Assembly: GCA_030426665.1 (NCBI GenBank)
Contig: JAUHYD010000008.1
Coordinates: 1-64,000, forward strand
From: Bacteroidia bacterium
GTDB taxonomy: Bacteria; Bacteroidota; Bacteroidia; Chitinophagales; Chitinophagaceae
DNA length: 64,000 nt
Direction: 5' to 3'
Both the position numbers and the translations under genes were made by a program. Positions within the stretch are counted from its first letter, which is position 1. Every line of letters begins with the position of its first letter. Shown here one piece after another: positions 54,251 through 63,538 of the stretch. The notes beneath the pieces are model-generated. The model did no database searches. It had not been told where the DNA came from and worked only from the letters and a program-made list of their open reading frames with translations.

Positions 54251-57073
54251 TTATCTACGGTAGCGCATCATATGTCCGCCACCCGATGGAGGTAATGCTC
54301 CTGCGGGAGCATGAGTAAAGTTCCATATCAGATTCAGCATACCATATCTTCTGATAGTATTGTAACTGTTCTGAATTACATTGTTGCCTTGAGCGTTTCT
54401 GCTGAAACCCAGGTTCTGATTCAGAATATCAAATACCGACAACCGCAGTGCCAATTCGCTCTTTTTCAAAAACCTCTTTTCTATATACGCATTCCACTTT
54501 ATCACATTGTTGTTGGTAGTAAAAATCTCTGTTTTCTGGCGAAACATCATATCCACTGAGCTGCCTATCTCCATTTTAGCAGGTAGCTGCACAGAGCCAC
54601 TCAAGTCGTTACCCAATATGTAGTAGCTGACAGTCGTTGCGTTGTTGGTAGATATATTGTTATTCCACGATACAGATGGAGACCAACGAAACTCAAACTT
54701 ATTTTCCTTATCAAAATTCACATAAGGAGTCAGCGAAACACTTGTGTTGTCACTGGTATTTTTCATGTCGTTGATTATGTTGTTTACATGATACACGGAG
54801 CCATTCAACTGAGCACCTATCATGAAGTCCGTATTCCCAACCTTTACGCCATAGCCCAAATTACCAAACCCGGAATAGTTGCCGTCAACGTTTATGTACT
54901 TAGTGGTATTAATAGTACCAATTGTTTTTTGCTCGGTGCTTATCGCCTGAGAGGTAGTGCTGAACGATGTAGAAGCCCATAAAAAACGACTTCTTAATAT
55001 CTTGAAATCACGAAACCGCATCGACACGCTGTTTACAAACTCCTGTTTGAGGTCCGGATTGCCGACAGTAATGTTAAGTGGGTCTGTGTTCTGAGAAAAA
55101 GGCTGAATCTGATTGATAGTAGGCTGGTTAGTACTTCCCTGATAGTCAAAATTGAAGCTGCGCTGACGCCCTAATCTATAAGTGAAAGATGCTCTGGGAA
55201 ACAGATTCACGAAATTGTAACTGGTAGACGTATCACCGTTAAATCTGTCAGTCTGGGTATAGTTCGTCTTCGAAACATCACTACCAAAAGAAAAATTGAT
55301 TTTTTTGTAAACGAATTTAAAGTTAAGACCACCCGTATTGGCAAGTATATTGTATAAATAGTCACTACTAAATGTCGCATTGGGGTTATCGCTGTACGAA
55401 CCGTTTGCCAATGTGTCAAAAGACTTATTTTCTGCGGTACTGTTGTTAACCGTCAAACCGTAATCCACCTCTACGTATGCTACCTTAGATAGGGGCTCAG
55501 TATATACTACCTTACCGGCAAAAGCGAGCGTACCGGAATTATTGATTTTCCGCTGATTGGTAGTAAAGGCATTAGCACCTAATGCCGTATCAAGTATGCC
55601 GGATGTAAAGAACCCTGTATTTTCTGTGTTGTTATAGTTTTCCTTTGCATCCAGAGAAATTGTTCTTCCCTTCTTTGCAAACCGCTTCCTTATCAGGAAA
55701 TCGGCATTTACAAACATTGCAGTAGCGTCGCTGGTAATGCTTCTTTCATTAATGCTGGACGCATTGGGTGCATCTGTTGCATTAATAGTTGTAGTGGTGA
55801 CATAATTAGATGCAGTTTGTGACGTCTTCAGACCTGCGTCAGCTGTAATTTTCATATCCATACTGCTGTCAATCTTCCATTCATACATTACATCCAGACC
55901 ATGACGATCTCCGGTGCTGAACTGTGTCTTGTCCATATCCGACACACGCAATGAATCTCCGGGAAGTGAATATTGATTCACAGTATTTCCATTGATATCT
56001 ACATTCTGCCGGGCAAAGCGATAGTTGGCGGATATGTGCTGTTTAGATTCATTCCATTTGTTGGCATAGTGGGTACCAGCCGTCCAGGTCTTGGGTAGCC
56101 CCTCACCATTATATTTCCCGTCCCACCCTGCAAAGTCATCGGTACTTCTATTGGAACGTGACACCATAGCGCCTCCACTCGTGATGATAGTTGTGGAGCC
56201 ACTATTTCCAAACTTATTATTGTCCTGCCAGCCAAGCCCCGCCTTATCTGTACTTGACGCCACTCCGAACGCAGAAAGCTGCCTTTTTGCCTTAAAGGAG
56301 TTGATCATGCCCTGATTTTGAAAGTAGCCGTCTGAACCACCACCGGCATCTAACTTACCAAAGTAGCCTTTCTTCATATCGTCCTTCAACTCCAGATTGA
56401 TGGTTTTTGTCTTTTGGCCGTCGTCAATACCGGTAAACTCTGCCTGATCGCTTTTCTTGTCATATACCTGCACCTTCTTCACGGCACCTGCCTGCAGCCC
56501 TCTCGTCACTACTTTCGGGTCGTCAGAGAAAAACTCTTCTCCATCCACCAATACCCGCTGTACAGATTCTCCCTGCGCAACTATCTGTCCGTTTTTATCT
56601 ACCTGCAATCCCGGTAGCTTCTTCAGCAGATCCTCTACGGTTGCTCCTTCACGCACCTTAAAGCTATCCGCCATATACTCGGTAGTATCACCCTTTATTT
56701 TTATTGCCGATACCGCTTGCGTGAGTACAAACTCCTCCAACAGGTAAGATGTGGATACCATTGGCAAATCGCCAAGCTCTGTGACAGGTTTACTAATAGT
56801 TACAGCATCTATGTAGTCCACAAGACCGGGAAACGTCACCCGCAAAAAGTATTTGCCCTTTCGCTTTACAGTAGCCTGAAAGCTACCACTACCATCTGTG
56901 CGGGTGTGAGCAGCAATTACGGAGTCAGAAGTTCGTATCACCACCACCGATGCCATGGGCAGCTTTGCGTTGTTAAGGGTATCAGTGACCGTACCCTTGA
57001 TGATATATGGCTGAGCGATACTTGTTGTCGAAGCAACACACAACAAAAAAAGCAGAAAATAAATGTTTCTCAT
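54251..57073 (-). CDS. outer-membrane beta-barrel receptor (OMP_b-brl_3 type)
   Basis: A 940-residue protein from ATG 57073 (MRNIYFLLFLLCVASTTSIA). After the signal peptide comes a carboxypeptidase-regulatory-like domain (about 22-105, IIKGTVTDTLNNAKLPMASV), a plug (about 125-215) with VEDLLKKLPGLQVDKNGQIV and VQRVLVDGEEFFSDDPKVVT, and a large barrel of the OMP_b-brl_3 type, with many Asn/Thr-rich loops, ending in a His/Met/Arg-rich tail. Unlike SusC it lacks the terminal Phe motif. It likely imports or displays a substrate together with the following GLPGLI protein, whose family almost always occurs with such receptors. Confidence 0.92.
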   Translation of the reverse strand: MRNIYFLLFLLCVASTTSIAQPYIIKGTVTDTLNNAKLPMASVVVIRTSDSVIAAHTRTDGSGSFQATVKRKGKYFLRVTFPGLVDYIDAVTISKPVTELGDLPMVSTSYLLEEFVLTQAVSAIKIKGDTTEYMADSFKVREGATVEDLLKKLPGLQVDKNGQIVAQGESVQRVLVDGEEFFSDDPKVVTRGLQAGAVKKVQVYDKKSDQAEFTGIDDGQKTKTINLELKDDMKKGYFGKLDAGGGSDGYFQNQGMINSFKAKRQLSAFGVASSTDKAGLGWQDNNKFGNSGSTTIITSGGAMVSRSNRSTDDFAGWDGKYNGEGLPKTWTAGTHYANKWNESKQHISANYRFARQNVDINGNTVNQYSLPGDSLRVSDMDKTQFSTGDRHGLDVMYEWKIDSSMDMKITADAGLKTSQTASNYVTTTTINATDAPNASSINERSITSDATAMFVNADFLIRKRFAKKGRTISLDAKENYNNTENTGFFTSGILDTALGANAFTTNQRKINNSGTLAFAGKVVYTEPLSKVAYVEVDYGLTVNNSTAENKSFDTLANGSYSDNPNATFSSDYLYNILANTGGLNFKFVYKKINFSFGSDVSKTNYTQTDRFNGDTSTSYNFVNLFPRASFTYRLGRQRSFNFDYQGSTNQPTINQIQPFSQNTDPLNITVGNPDLKQEFVNSVSMRFRDFKILRSRFLWASTSFSTTSQAISTEQKTIGTINTTKYINVDGNYSGFGNLGYGVKVGNTDFMIGAQLNGSVYHVNNIINDMKNTSDNTSVSLTPYVNFDKENKFEFRWSPSVSWNNNISTNNATTVSYYILGNDLSGSVQLPAKMEIGSSVDMMFRQKTEIFTTNNNVIKWNAYIEKRFLKKSELALRLSVFDILNQNLGFSRNAQGNNVIQNSYNTIRRYGMLNLIWNFTHAPAGALPPSGGGHMMRYRR

Positions 57074-57389
57074 AATAATAGCTAATACCAAGCTTTACAA
57101 TCCGGTCTCCCGACCCGCAAAATCAAACGGCAAAAGAACAAAACAAAAACATGTTGTGGCTATAAATCTTTGGCATAAAAATTATTACACATACAATTTA
57201 ACATTCCATTACAACAAATATGTACCTGCCACATCATTAGAGCAAACAGCATTAGACGCCATAAATACTCTGTGGTTTAATAGAGTGGAAAATAAAGTGA
57301 GCGGGAGTTTGTTTAACCTCCATGTAGTCCACGAGCGATACGTCGGGGATTGGACGGTCAGCACTAAATAATATTTCGTTTTGATAGTT

Positions 57390-57397
57390 TATATTTG
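57390..57397 (+). promoter_or_regulatory. -7 element of gene at 57417
   Basis: TATATTTG matches TAnnTTTG; no TTG at the usual spacing. Transcription would begin near 57404, about 13 bases before the TTG start. Confidence 0.4.
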
Positions 57398-57416
57398 GAT
57401 ACCAAAATATGCCTGA

Positions 57417-58082
57417 TTGCGATACGTTACAATAATGCTCATTACAGTGCTAATCTTTTCGGCTGCTTCCGGACAGATAGTAAGAGGTTACTCATGCCTC
57501 TGTCCCGAATCTACTTTAGCTGACTCGAAAGTTGATACAGTATTTAAACTATGCAATAATCGGGAAATTGCGCTTTGCGGATCTCGATCGAATGACAGCA
57601 CACCACCTATATTTTCCGAATTTGTGCTCTCGGAATGTGGTTCCGACTCTATTATCGATTTTTGGGGCGCAACGGAAAACTGCAGATTAGACATCGATAA
57701 CGACACTTTGCAGGTACACACCTTGGTGAACCTCCCTACAGGTAAGAACTTTAATTTTCAAATGACGGTATGGACAACTGAAATGATTTTCTATTACAAA
57801 GACAGGCTATTGCGACAGCTTTTGGTTAACAGACAAATTCACAAGTACAACAACGATGAAATAAACATATTACTGAGAAACTACGAGACTACGGAAAAGA
57901 AAATTTCCGACACGACAATGGAACTAACGTGCAAACTTTTGATAGCTGCCCTCTCGGGAAGCAAAACTGCAGAGAAATATTTTAGAGAATCGAAAACAAT
58001 TTACGGGGCCTTAGACGGTGGATATTCCGAAGAATACAGCGACATGGTAGCAATGTTAGATCTTTGGCAATCTAACAAGTGA
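57417..58082 (+). CDS. exported hypothetical protein, Cys-rich N-terminus, TTG start
   Basis: A 221-residue protein. The TTG at 57417 is preferred because it gives a signal peptide with a positive start (MRYVTIMLITVLIFSAASGQ); the ATG at 57435 would leave only 14 residues. The mature protein has six Cys in its first 95 residues (YSCLC, LCNNREIALCGS, SECGSD, ENCRLD), suggesting disulfides, then a helical C-terminal region (NRQIHKYNNDEINILLRNYE). No family is recognised. It is alone, between the receptor operon and the NHL gene. Confidence 0.65.
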   Translation: MRYVTIMLITVLIFSAASGQIVRGYSCLCPESTLADSKVDTVFKLCNNREIALCGSRSNDSTPPIFSEFVLSECGSDSIIDFWGATENCRLDIDNDTLQVHTLVNLPTGKNFNFQMTVWTTEMIFYYKDRLLRQLLVNRQIHKYNNDEINILLRNYETTEKKISDTTMELTCKLLIAALSGSKTAEKYFRESKTIYGALDGGYSEEYSDMVAMLDLWQSNK

Positions 58083-58155
58083 ATATTTTTCTACCGCCTA
58101 CTCGCAACCCTGTCTGCTCCAACAGGTGTCATACAGCAAAAACCACTGTCATCCA

Positions 58156-59544
58156 TCATTCTCTCACGACTAATTTCCTTACCAATCTGGTAGTTCCTGA
58201 CTCTACATAAAGTGTATAGACTCCGGGCGCAGGGTCGCCAAGATCTATCACGTTTTTCCCGGGCATTAGTCTGGCTGAATAAATTCTATTACCTCCTATG
58301 TCGCTCACCTCCACCATGACCGGACTTACACTTTCGCTCAAATCCAACGAGAAATAACCTTTATTCGGGTTGGGGATAATGCTGCATTTAAGTATAGGGG
58401 TTGCGGGGTTGGGTGTTACCCATGTGATTGCTGTATCTACTATAATACTGTCCATCACTACCCGTATCCTGCCATTCTGAAAGTCGGCAATATATATATT
58501 GCCTGCTGTGTCAGCGGCTACACCCTGTGGCCAGAAAATCTGTCCGGCAGTAGCGGGCCCGTTATCGCCACTATAACCCGGCAAACCATTACCCGCTACC
58601 GCCGATATAATACCCGTAGACATATCTACCTTACGAATGCGTGCATTGGCATAATCGGCGATTATCAGGTTGCCTTGGCTATCCATCGCCAACGCCGATG
58701 GCTGGTACAGCATGGACGTGTCTGCCAATCCCCCCTCACCGCCATAACCGCCAACCCCGGTTCCGGCAACTGTGGTGATAATACCCGTAGATACATTCAC
58801 TTTCCGCACTCTGTTGTTGTAGAAGTCTGCGATATACAAGTTTCCGGCTGTGTCGATGGTCAACCCACACGGAAAATTCAGCTGTGCTGTATCCGCTCTT
58901 ATTCCATCACCGTTGTACCCCGACACTCCGGTTCCGGCTACGGTAGTTAGTATTCCTGTGCCGGCATCAACTTTGCGCAAAGCAGCGTTATCCTGATCAA
59001 CAAAATACACATTGCCCGTGTCATCTACCGCAACGTCTGTGGGGTGCCAGAGGGCAGCATTCGTCGCTGGACCGCCATCACCTGTATACCCTATCAATGT
59101 CGCATCTCCAGCTATAGTCGAAATATTGCCTGTAACCCCCGACACCTTCCGAACTGTATTATTGAACTGATCTGAGATATAAAGATTCCCTTGATGGTCC
59201 AGCGTTATTCCTTGTGGCCAATATAGCGTGGCATCGGTAGCCGGACCTCCATCACCCGAATAGCCGGACGCACCGGTGCCGGCTACTGTGGTGATAATGC
59301 CCGTTGTGCTTACCTTTCGCACACAATTGGCATTCTTATCGCAAAAGTACACTTGTCCGCTGTCGTCTATCGCAATCCCCGAGGGGTTCAGACACCGGGC
59401 ATCGGTGGCAGGGCCTCCATCACCCGAATAGCCGGCAGTATCGCTACCAGCATAGGTCTTTATGACAGACAATTGAGCACTACATACATGACCAAAAACG
59501 ACAGCACTTACCAAAACCAACAAAAAAGCATACTTCTTCGCCAT
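58156..59544 (-). CDS. NHL-repeat beta-propeller protein with T9SS sorting domain
   Basis: A 462-residue secreted protein from ATG 59544 (MAKKYAFLLVLVSAVVFGHV, cleaved after CSA); the frame extends to 59571, but a -7 element at 59560-59567 supports the inner start. Six NHL repeats follow, each with YSGDGGPATDA, a P-x-GIAIDDSGNLYIADxxNxRVRKV core and TGIITTVAGTG; they build a six-bladed propeller. The C-terminal 75 residues (from IPNPNKGYFSLDLS to LVRKLVVRE) are a type A sorting domain. Most such proteins have unproven ligands. It is a single-gene unit. Confidence 0.9.
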   Translation of the reverse strand: MAKKYAFLLVLVSAVVFGHVCSAQLSVIKTYAGSDTAGYSGDGGPATDARCLNPSGIAIDDSGQVYFCDKNANCVRKVSTTGIITTVAGTGASGYSGDGGPATDATLYWPQGITLDHQGNLYISDQFNNTVRKVSGVTGNISTIAGDATLIGYTGDGGPATNAALWHPTDVAVDDTGNVYFVDQDNAALRKVDAGTGILTTVAGTGVSGYNGDGIRADTAQLNFPCGLTIDTAGNLYIADFYNNRVRKVNVSTGIITTVAGTGVGGYGGEGGLADTSMLYQPSALAMDSQGNLIIADYANARIRKVDMSTGIISAVAGNGLPGYSGDNGPATAGQIFWPQGVAADTAGNIYIADFQNGRIRVVMDSIIVDTAITWVTPNPATPILKCSIIPNPNKGYFSLDLSESVSPVMVEVSDIGGNRIYSARLMPGKNVIDLGDPAPGVYTLYVESGTTRLVRKLVVRE

Positions 59545-59559
59545 ATGTTCCGTTTGTAG

Positions 59560-59567
59560 CAAATATA
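59560..59567 (-). promoter_or_regulatory. -7 element of NHL gene
   Basis: TATATTTG on the minus strand. Transcription would begin near 59553, about 9 bases before the ATG at 59544. Confidence 0.45.
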
Positions 59568-59736
59568 CCAATTTCTGAAAGGCAGTAAAACAACTGACCT
59601 ATGCTACAAGATGCGCATTGTTCATTAAAATTGGAAGGGCTGAGATTTGACGAATGTTGTCAATGACGAGAAGTTTTTTACGACAAAATCTACCCTCCCG
59701 GGAGAAGGACATTTCGATACGTACTATCAGGCTTAT

Positions 59737-60381
59737 TCAAGCTTTCTGTTTTGATGGCACTGTGCCAAAGACCACATCCCACAATACAGAACTCACCCCA
59801 AATCCCTTGTCCGGGCTTTTGTAATGATGCAGGTGATGATTTCGCCACAATGCTTTTAACCACGACGGCGGGGCGAACGCATGTATCGCATAATGCATGG
59901 AGCCATAGATAATATAGCCGAGTAAGAAACCGGGAAAGAAAGACATTGCATACCAACCCATAGCAGCATACATAAGCAACAATATAGCACCCGACACAAA
60001 AATGCTGGGGACAGGTGGCATAAACAGTCGCTCTTTATCTCTGGGAAACTCATGATGGACCCCATGCATCGTGTACACAAACCGTTTTCCCGCCTTGCTC
60101 TCCAAAACCAAATGAAAAACATAACGGTGCATCAGATATTCAAAAAAGCTCCAGAAGAATATACCTGCGACGAACAATACGACTTCAGTAAGTTTCGGCA
60201 CGCCCTTGTATGCCGAACCATAGTAGAGCATAAAAAAAATGACCGGAAAGTACATGCAATAAATGACGACCGGATGCGTCTTGGTCATCATTTCCAGGTA
60301 ACGGTTCTTGAATAAACGGGCCTGTCCCTTATTGTTAATTTTGTCGAGATCCATAACAATATTTTCAAAAGTTACGGCCAT
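59737..60381 (-). CDS. fatty acid hydroxylase / sterol desaturase superfamily protein
   Basis: A 214-residue integral membrane di-iron enzyme. The histidine boxes are visible: HRYVFH (about residues 88-93), HGVHHEFPRDKERL (about 109-122), HYAIHAF (about 165-171) and NHHLHHYKSPDKGFGVSS (about 184-201). About four TM segments surround them (VIYCMYFPVIFFMLYYGS, LTEVVLFVAGIFFWSFFEYL, two in IFVSGAILLLMYAAMGWYAM to LLGYIIYGS). The motif spacing resembles fatty-acid 2-hydroxylases acting on sphingolipids, and Bacteroidota do make sphingolipids, but the substrate is inference. It lies 34 bases after the RND exporter gene, in the same direction. Confidence 0.88.
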   Translation of the reverse strand: MAVTFENIVMDLDKINNKGQARLFKNRYLEMMTKTHPVVIYCMYFPVIFFMLYYGSAYKGVPKLTEVVLFVAGIFFWSFFEYLMHRYVFHLVLESKAGKRFVYTMHGVHHEFPRDKERLFMPPVPSIFVSGAILLLMYAAMGWYAMSFFPGFLLGYIIYGSMHYAIHAFAPPSWLKALWRNHHLHHYKSPDKGFGVSSVLWDVVFGTVPSKQKA

Positions 60382-60401
60382 ATCTCAGGCTATTGGTGCT
60401 A

Positions 60402-60409
60402 CAAAATTA
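60402..60409 (-). promoter_or_regulatory. -7 element of the hydroxylase gene
   Basis: TAATTTTG on the minus strand, just before the ATG at 60381. No good TTG upstream. If real, the hydroxylase can be transcribed apart from the RND gene. Confidence 0.4.
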
Positions 60410-60415
60410 ACGAAA

Positions 60416-62794
60416 TTAATCGTTCAGCTTTATTACGTCATTATCATCTTCGCCCATCAGGAAGGCAGCAGCATCATTCTTCTTCTCTATTACCTTGTCC
60501 ATCCACAGAAGCAATGCAGGTAACAGTGTAAGATTTGTAACCATCGCTAATAGCAATGTCATAGAAGTAAGATATCCGAGCGACTTGGTACCATCGAACT
60601 GAGAAAGCATAAACACGCCAAACCCTGCTATAAGTATCAGCGAAGTATATATAATACTCAAACCGGTATCATGTATTGTACGGTGTACCGTATCGGCAAT
60701 GCTATCATCATGACGGGCAAGCTCCTGCTTGAAGTTTACAAGGAAACGTATCGTCACATCGATGGTAATACCTAAGGCCACACTAAACACAAGCACGGTA
60801 GATGGCTTGATACGAATACCTAACCACCCCATCAGTCCGGCTGTAATGAGCAATGGAACGATATTTACCACAATAGAAATCAACAGTATTCGCCAGGAGC
60901 GGAACAATGCAATCATGCAACCAAAAATGATAAGGAACGCAAGCATGAGGCTATCACGCAAACTGGCAACAATAAATTTGCTGCCCTCCAAGAACGTGAT
61001 ACTCGTCCCGGTAAATGTTACAGTATATCTACCGGTATCAAATATTTCGTACACTTTCGGCCTGATAGAGTCAAGCAGAGCAGGTAGCTTATGCGAGCCT
61101 ATATCTGCCATACCTACACTTATTCTGGCTTTCTGCTTGGTACTGTCGATAAACGACAATAACAACCTACTGAATAAAGTGGTCTTTCCTGACTCACTCT
61201 TGCCGGAAAGGTATGGCTGCAGGAAGGCCGCGCCAAAGTCACTTGGTACCGCATAATAAGATGAATCGCCGCCGAAGTATTGCTGAGCAGCAAACTTAAC
61301 ACCGTTGGCCACAGAAATCGGTTTACCAATTTCAGGATATGCTTCCAGTACCGCCGAAAGCTGATCCATCTTCCTGATAACACTAAGGCCGGAAGTAACC
61401 CCTCTTTTTCTGCGGGTGTCAATAACTATTTCCAAAGGCATTACACCTTTGAAGTTTTTCTCAAAGAATTTCAGATCTACTGATACTTTGTCGGACTTGG
61501 GCAAATCATCTACTATGTGTGCGTCGTTCTTAAGTTTTGTAAGTCCCCATACAGACAATCCGCAAACAACCATCGTAAAGCCGTATATCCACATACGGTG
61601 GTCAAATACCCAATTAGTGATTTTAGTAAGTAAGTTGTTTATCCAACCACTTTCCAGATAGCTGGTGTGCTTTACTTTAGGTGGCGGCAAAAAGCTAAAA
61701 AATGCAGGGATAAATACCAACGAAATAAAGAACAACGCTATGATATTGATGCCCGCTACCAATCCGAACTCCTTAAGCAACTGACTCTTCGTAAAGAAGA
61801 ACACTCCGAACCCGATAGCTGCTGTAAGGTTGGTAAAGAAGGTTACAATACCCATCCTGTCAACCATCCGTAGCAGCGACTTCATCTTGTTAGGGTTGCG
61901 GTGATACTCATGATGGTACCGGTTGAGCAGGTACACACAGTTTGGTATACCGATAACCACTACCAACGGAGGAATAAGCGCCGTTAACAAAGTAATTTTA
62001 TACCCCAGCAACACAATCGTCCCGACCGACCAAACCACACCAATGGCTACAACAAGCATAGATGCCATCACCGCCATGAACGACCGGAAAAACAATACAA
62101 GAATAACAGCGGTAAGTACAAATGACATTATCAGAAACAACTGCATTTCCGACTGCACCTTCATTGCCATCCGGGTTCTGATAAGCGGCAACCCCGAATA
62201 GTGCATTTCCATGTCATGCTTCTCTCCAAATGCATCCCCTAAATCTACAATCGCGTTTATAACGCCTGCCCGGTTCTTTGAGTTAAGTACATCTTTCTCG
62301 ATACGCACAGCCATCATGTAGGCATGTGTCTCGGGATTGTATAGGAAATCTTTGTAAATGGGTAAATTCAAAAATATCTTGCTGATACTATCTACATTAT
62401 CAAAAGGTGGGTCACCGGCAATGGGCGCTACCTTAAGACGAGAAGTAAGCGTATCCTTAACCAGTGTTACAGCACCGGGAATACTGAGCACATTTTCTAC
62501 AGACTCTACTTTAGCGACTGCTTTTGCCAATACGGCATAGTCGTTGAAAAACTCAGGTGTAAAAAACTTGTCTGTCTGCACCCCGATAACCATCAGGTTG
62601 CCATCCTCGCCAAACTTCTTCCTGAAATTCTGATATTCTACATACTTCGGATTGTCGGTAGGCACCGCACTTGTAAACTCATAACTGAGTTTGACCTGCG
62701 ATGCAAAATAGCCCATTATACCTGTTGCTGAGAGCAGGATAATGAGTAATGCAATTCGAAATTTTATTATGAAAGCGGCTATATTATGCCACAT
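60416..62794 (-). CDS. RND-superfamily / MMPL-type membrane exporter
   Basis: A 792-residue inner-membrane transporter with 12 predicted TM helices in the 1+5+1+5 layout: TM1 at 10-30, large periplasmic loop to about 205, five helices 210-390 (LFLIMSFVLTAVILVLFFRS, VVVIGIPNCVYLLNRYHHEY), a second loop 430-610, and five final helices (VASLRDSLMLAFLIIFGCMI and LVFSVALGITIDVTIRFLVN). The acidic GITIDVTIRFL segment in TM10 is the likely proton relay. It resembles the hydrophobe/amphiphile exporters of the HAE-3 group, which move lipids or related compounds. No membrane-fusion protein gene is adjacent. Confidence 0.9.
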   Translation of the reverse strand: MWHNIAAFIIKFRIALLIILLSATGIMGYFASQVKLSYEFTSAVPTDNPKYVEYQNFRKKFGEDGNLMVIGVQTDKFFTPEFFNDYAVLAKAVAKVESVENVLSIPGAVTLVKDTLTSRLKVAPIAGDPPFDNVDSISKIFLNLPIYKDFLYNPETHAYMMAVRIEKDVLNSKNRAGVINAIVDLGDAFGEKHDMEMHYSGLPLIRTRMAMKVQSEMQLFLIMSFVLTAVILVLFFRSFMAVMASMLVVAIGVVWSVGTIVLLGYKITLLTALIPPLVVVIGIPNCVYLLNRYHHEYHRNPNKMKSLLRMVDRMGIVTFFTNLTAAIGFGVFFFTKSQLLKEFGLVAGINIIALFFISLVFIPAFFSFLPPPKVKHTSYLESGWINNLLTKITNWVFDHRMWIYGFTMVVCGLSVWGLTKLKNDAHIVDDLPKSDKVSVDLKFFEKNFKGVMPLEIVIDTRRKRGVTSGLSVIRKMDQLSAVLEAYPEIGKPISVANGVKFAAQQYFGGDSSYYAVPSDFGAAFLQPYLSGKSESGKTTLFSRLLLSFIDSTKQKARISVGMADIGSHKLPALLDSIRPKVYEIFDTGRYTVTFTGTSITFLEGSKFIVASLRDSLMLAFLIIFGCMIALFRSWRILLISIVVNIVPLLITAGLMGWLGIRIKPSTVLVFSVALGITIDVTIRFLVNFKQELARHDDSIADTVHRTIHDTGLSIIYTSLILIAGFGVFMLSQFDGTKSLGYLTSMTLLLAMVTNLTLLPALLLWMDKVIEKKNDAAAFLMGEDDNDVIKLND

Positions 62795-62822
62795 GCGGAA
62801 TGTGTTGAGTTTACAAAAGCGA

Positions 62823-62830
62823 CAAAATTA
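62823..62830 (-). promoter_or_regulatory. -7 element of the RND exporter gene
   Basis: TAATTTTG on the minus strand, 28 bases before the ATG at 62794; no good TTG upstream. Confidence 0.4.
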
Positions 62831-63033
62831 CTAAAACGACAGGGGATAAACGACTTTTTAGGAATAACAATATATCAACCTGCACATTGAACGACGATAT
62901 AAAATGCCTAAAACGAAACAAATATTATAACATGCCTAATTTACTGATATTGTTATTGGTGTCACATTTTGACGGCAAATAAACTAATTGCGAATGTCGG
63001 TGATGGACTTAGGGCATCGGAGGGCTTACTCCT

Positions 63034-63060
63034 GTAAGAAAACCCGCACATAGGCGGGTT
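63034..63060 (-). terminator. terminator of the DUF2795 gene
   Basis: On the minus strand AACCCGC-6 bases-GCGGGTT (arms 63054-63060 and 63041-63047) followed by TTCTTAC. It lies 50 bases after the stop at 63110. Confidence 0.65.
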
Positions 63061-63109
63061 CCCAAATCATGTCTACTATAGGCTTCTAACTCTGTCGATA
63101 ACTAACAAA

Positions 63110-63331
63110 TCAATATTCATCTTCATTAAAGAAGAAGTCTTCCTGAGTTGGGTAGTCCGGCCAAATGTCTTCAATCCCCTCGTATATTTCTCCTTCATCG
63201 TCAAGCTCCTGCAGGTTTTCTACAACCTCCAGCGGTGCTCCCGAGCGTATAGCATAATCTATCAGCTCGTCTTTCGTGGCGGGCCACGGAGCGTCTTCGA
63301 GGTGCGATGCTAGTTCTAGTGTCCAAAACAT
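63110..63331 (-). CDS. DUF2795 domain protein
   Basis: A 73-residue acidic protein matching DUF2795: FWTLELASHLEDAPWPATKD, then ELIDYAIRSGAPLEVVENLQ, and an acidic tail (DIWPDYPTQEDFFFNEDEY). The domain is short, helical and found widely in Bacteroidota and Actinobacteria; its function is unknown. It is monocistronic, with a -7 element at 63365-63372 and a hairpin terminator. Confidence 0.92.
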   Translation of the reverse strand: MFWTLELASHLEDAPWPATKDELIDYAIRSGAPLEVVENLQELDDEGEIYEGIEDIWPDYPTQEDFFFNEDEY

Positions 63332-63364
63332 ATTAAGAATAGATTTATTTTATTCAACTTTCCG

Positions 63365-63372
63365 CAAATGTA
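63365..63372 (-). promoter_or_regulatory. -7 element of DUF2795 gene
   Basis: TACATTTG on the minus strand, about 35 bases before the ATG at 63331; the stretch further upstream is A/T-rich but has no TTG at 19-21 bases. Confidence 0.45.
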
Positions 63373-63538
63373 AGGGAAAAATCAAAAAAACTATGACAAA
63401 TTTTTGCTCATTTCACTATTAACAAATAGTTGGCACGATACACATCGAATCGGCAACTACCGGTATCCATGTTATGCGATTAATAGATAACTTGCAACGA
63501 ACTTGTAATCAACCCAACAAAGGTTTCTTATTAGTAAT

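Larger units (their letters stand above)
62795..63109. other. intergenic region, RND exporter / DUF2795 gene
   Basis: About 315 bases. It contains the RND -7 element and the DUF2795 terminator hairpin. No open reading frame or further structure is evident. Confidence 0.5.

Noticed and set aside
63425-63450. A TTGGCACG sequence resembling a sigma-54 -24 box
   Set aside because: The -12 GC dinucleotide is missing at the correct distance, so the pair of boxes is not complete.
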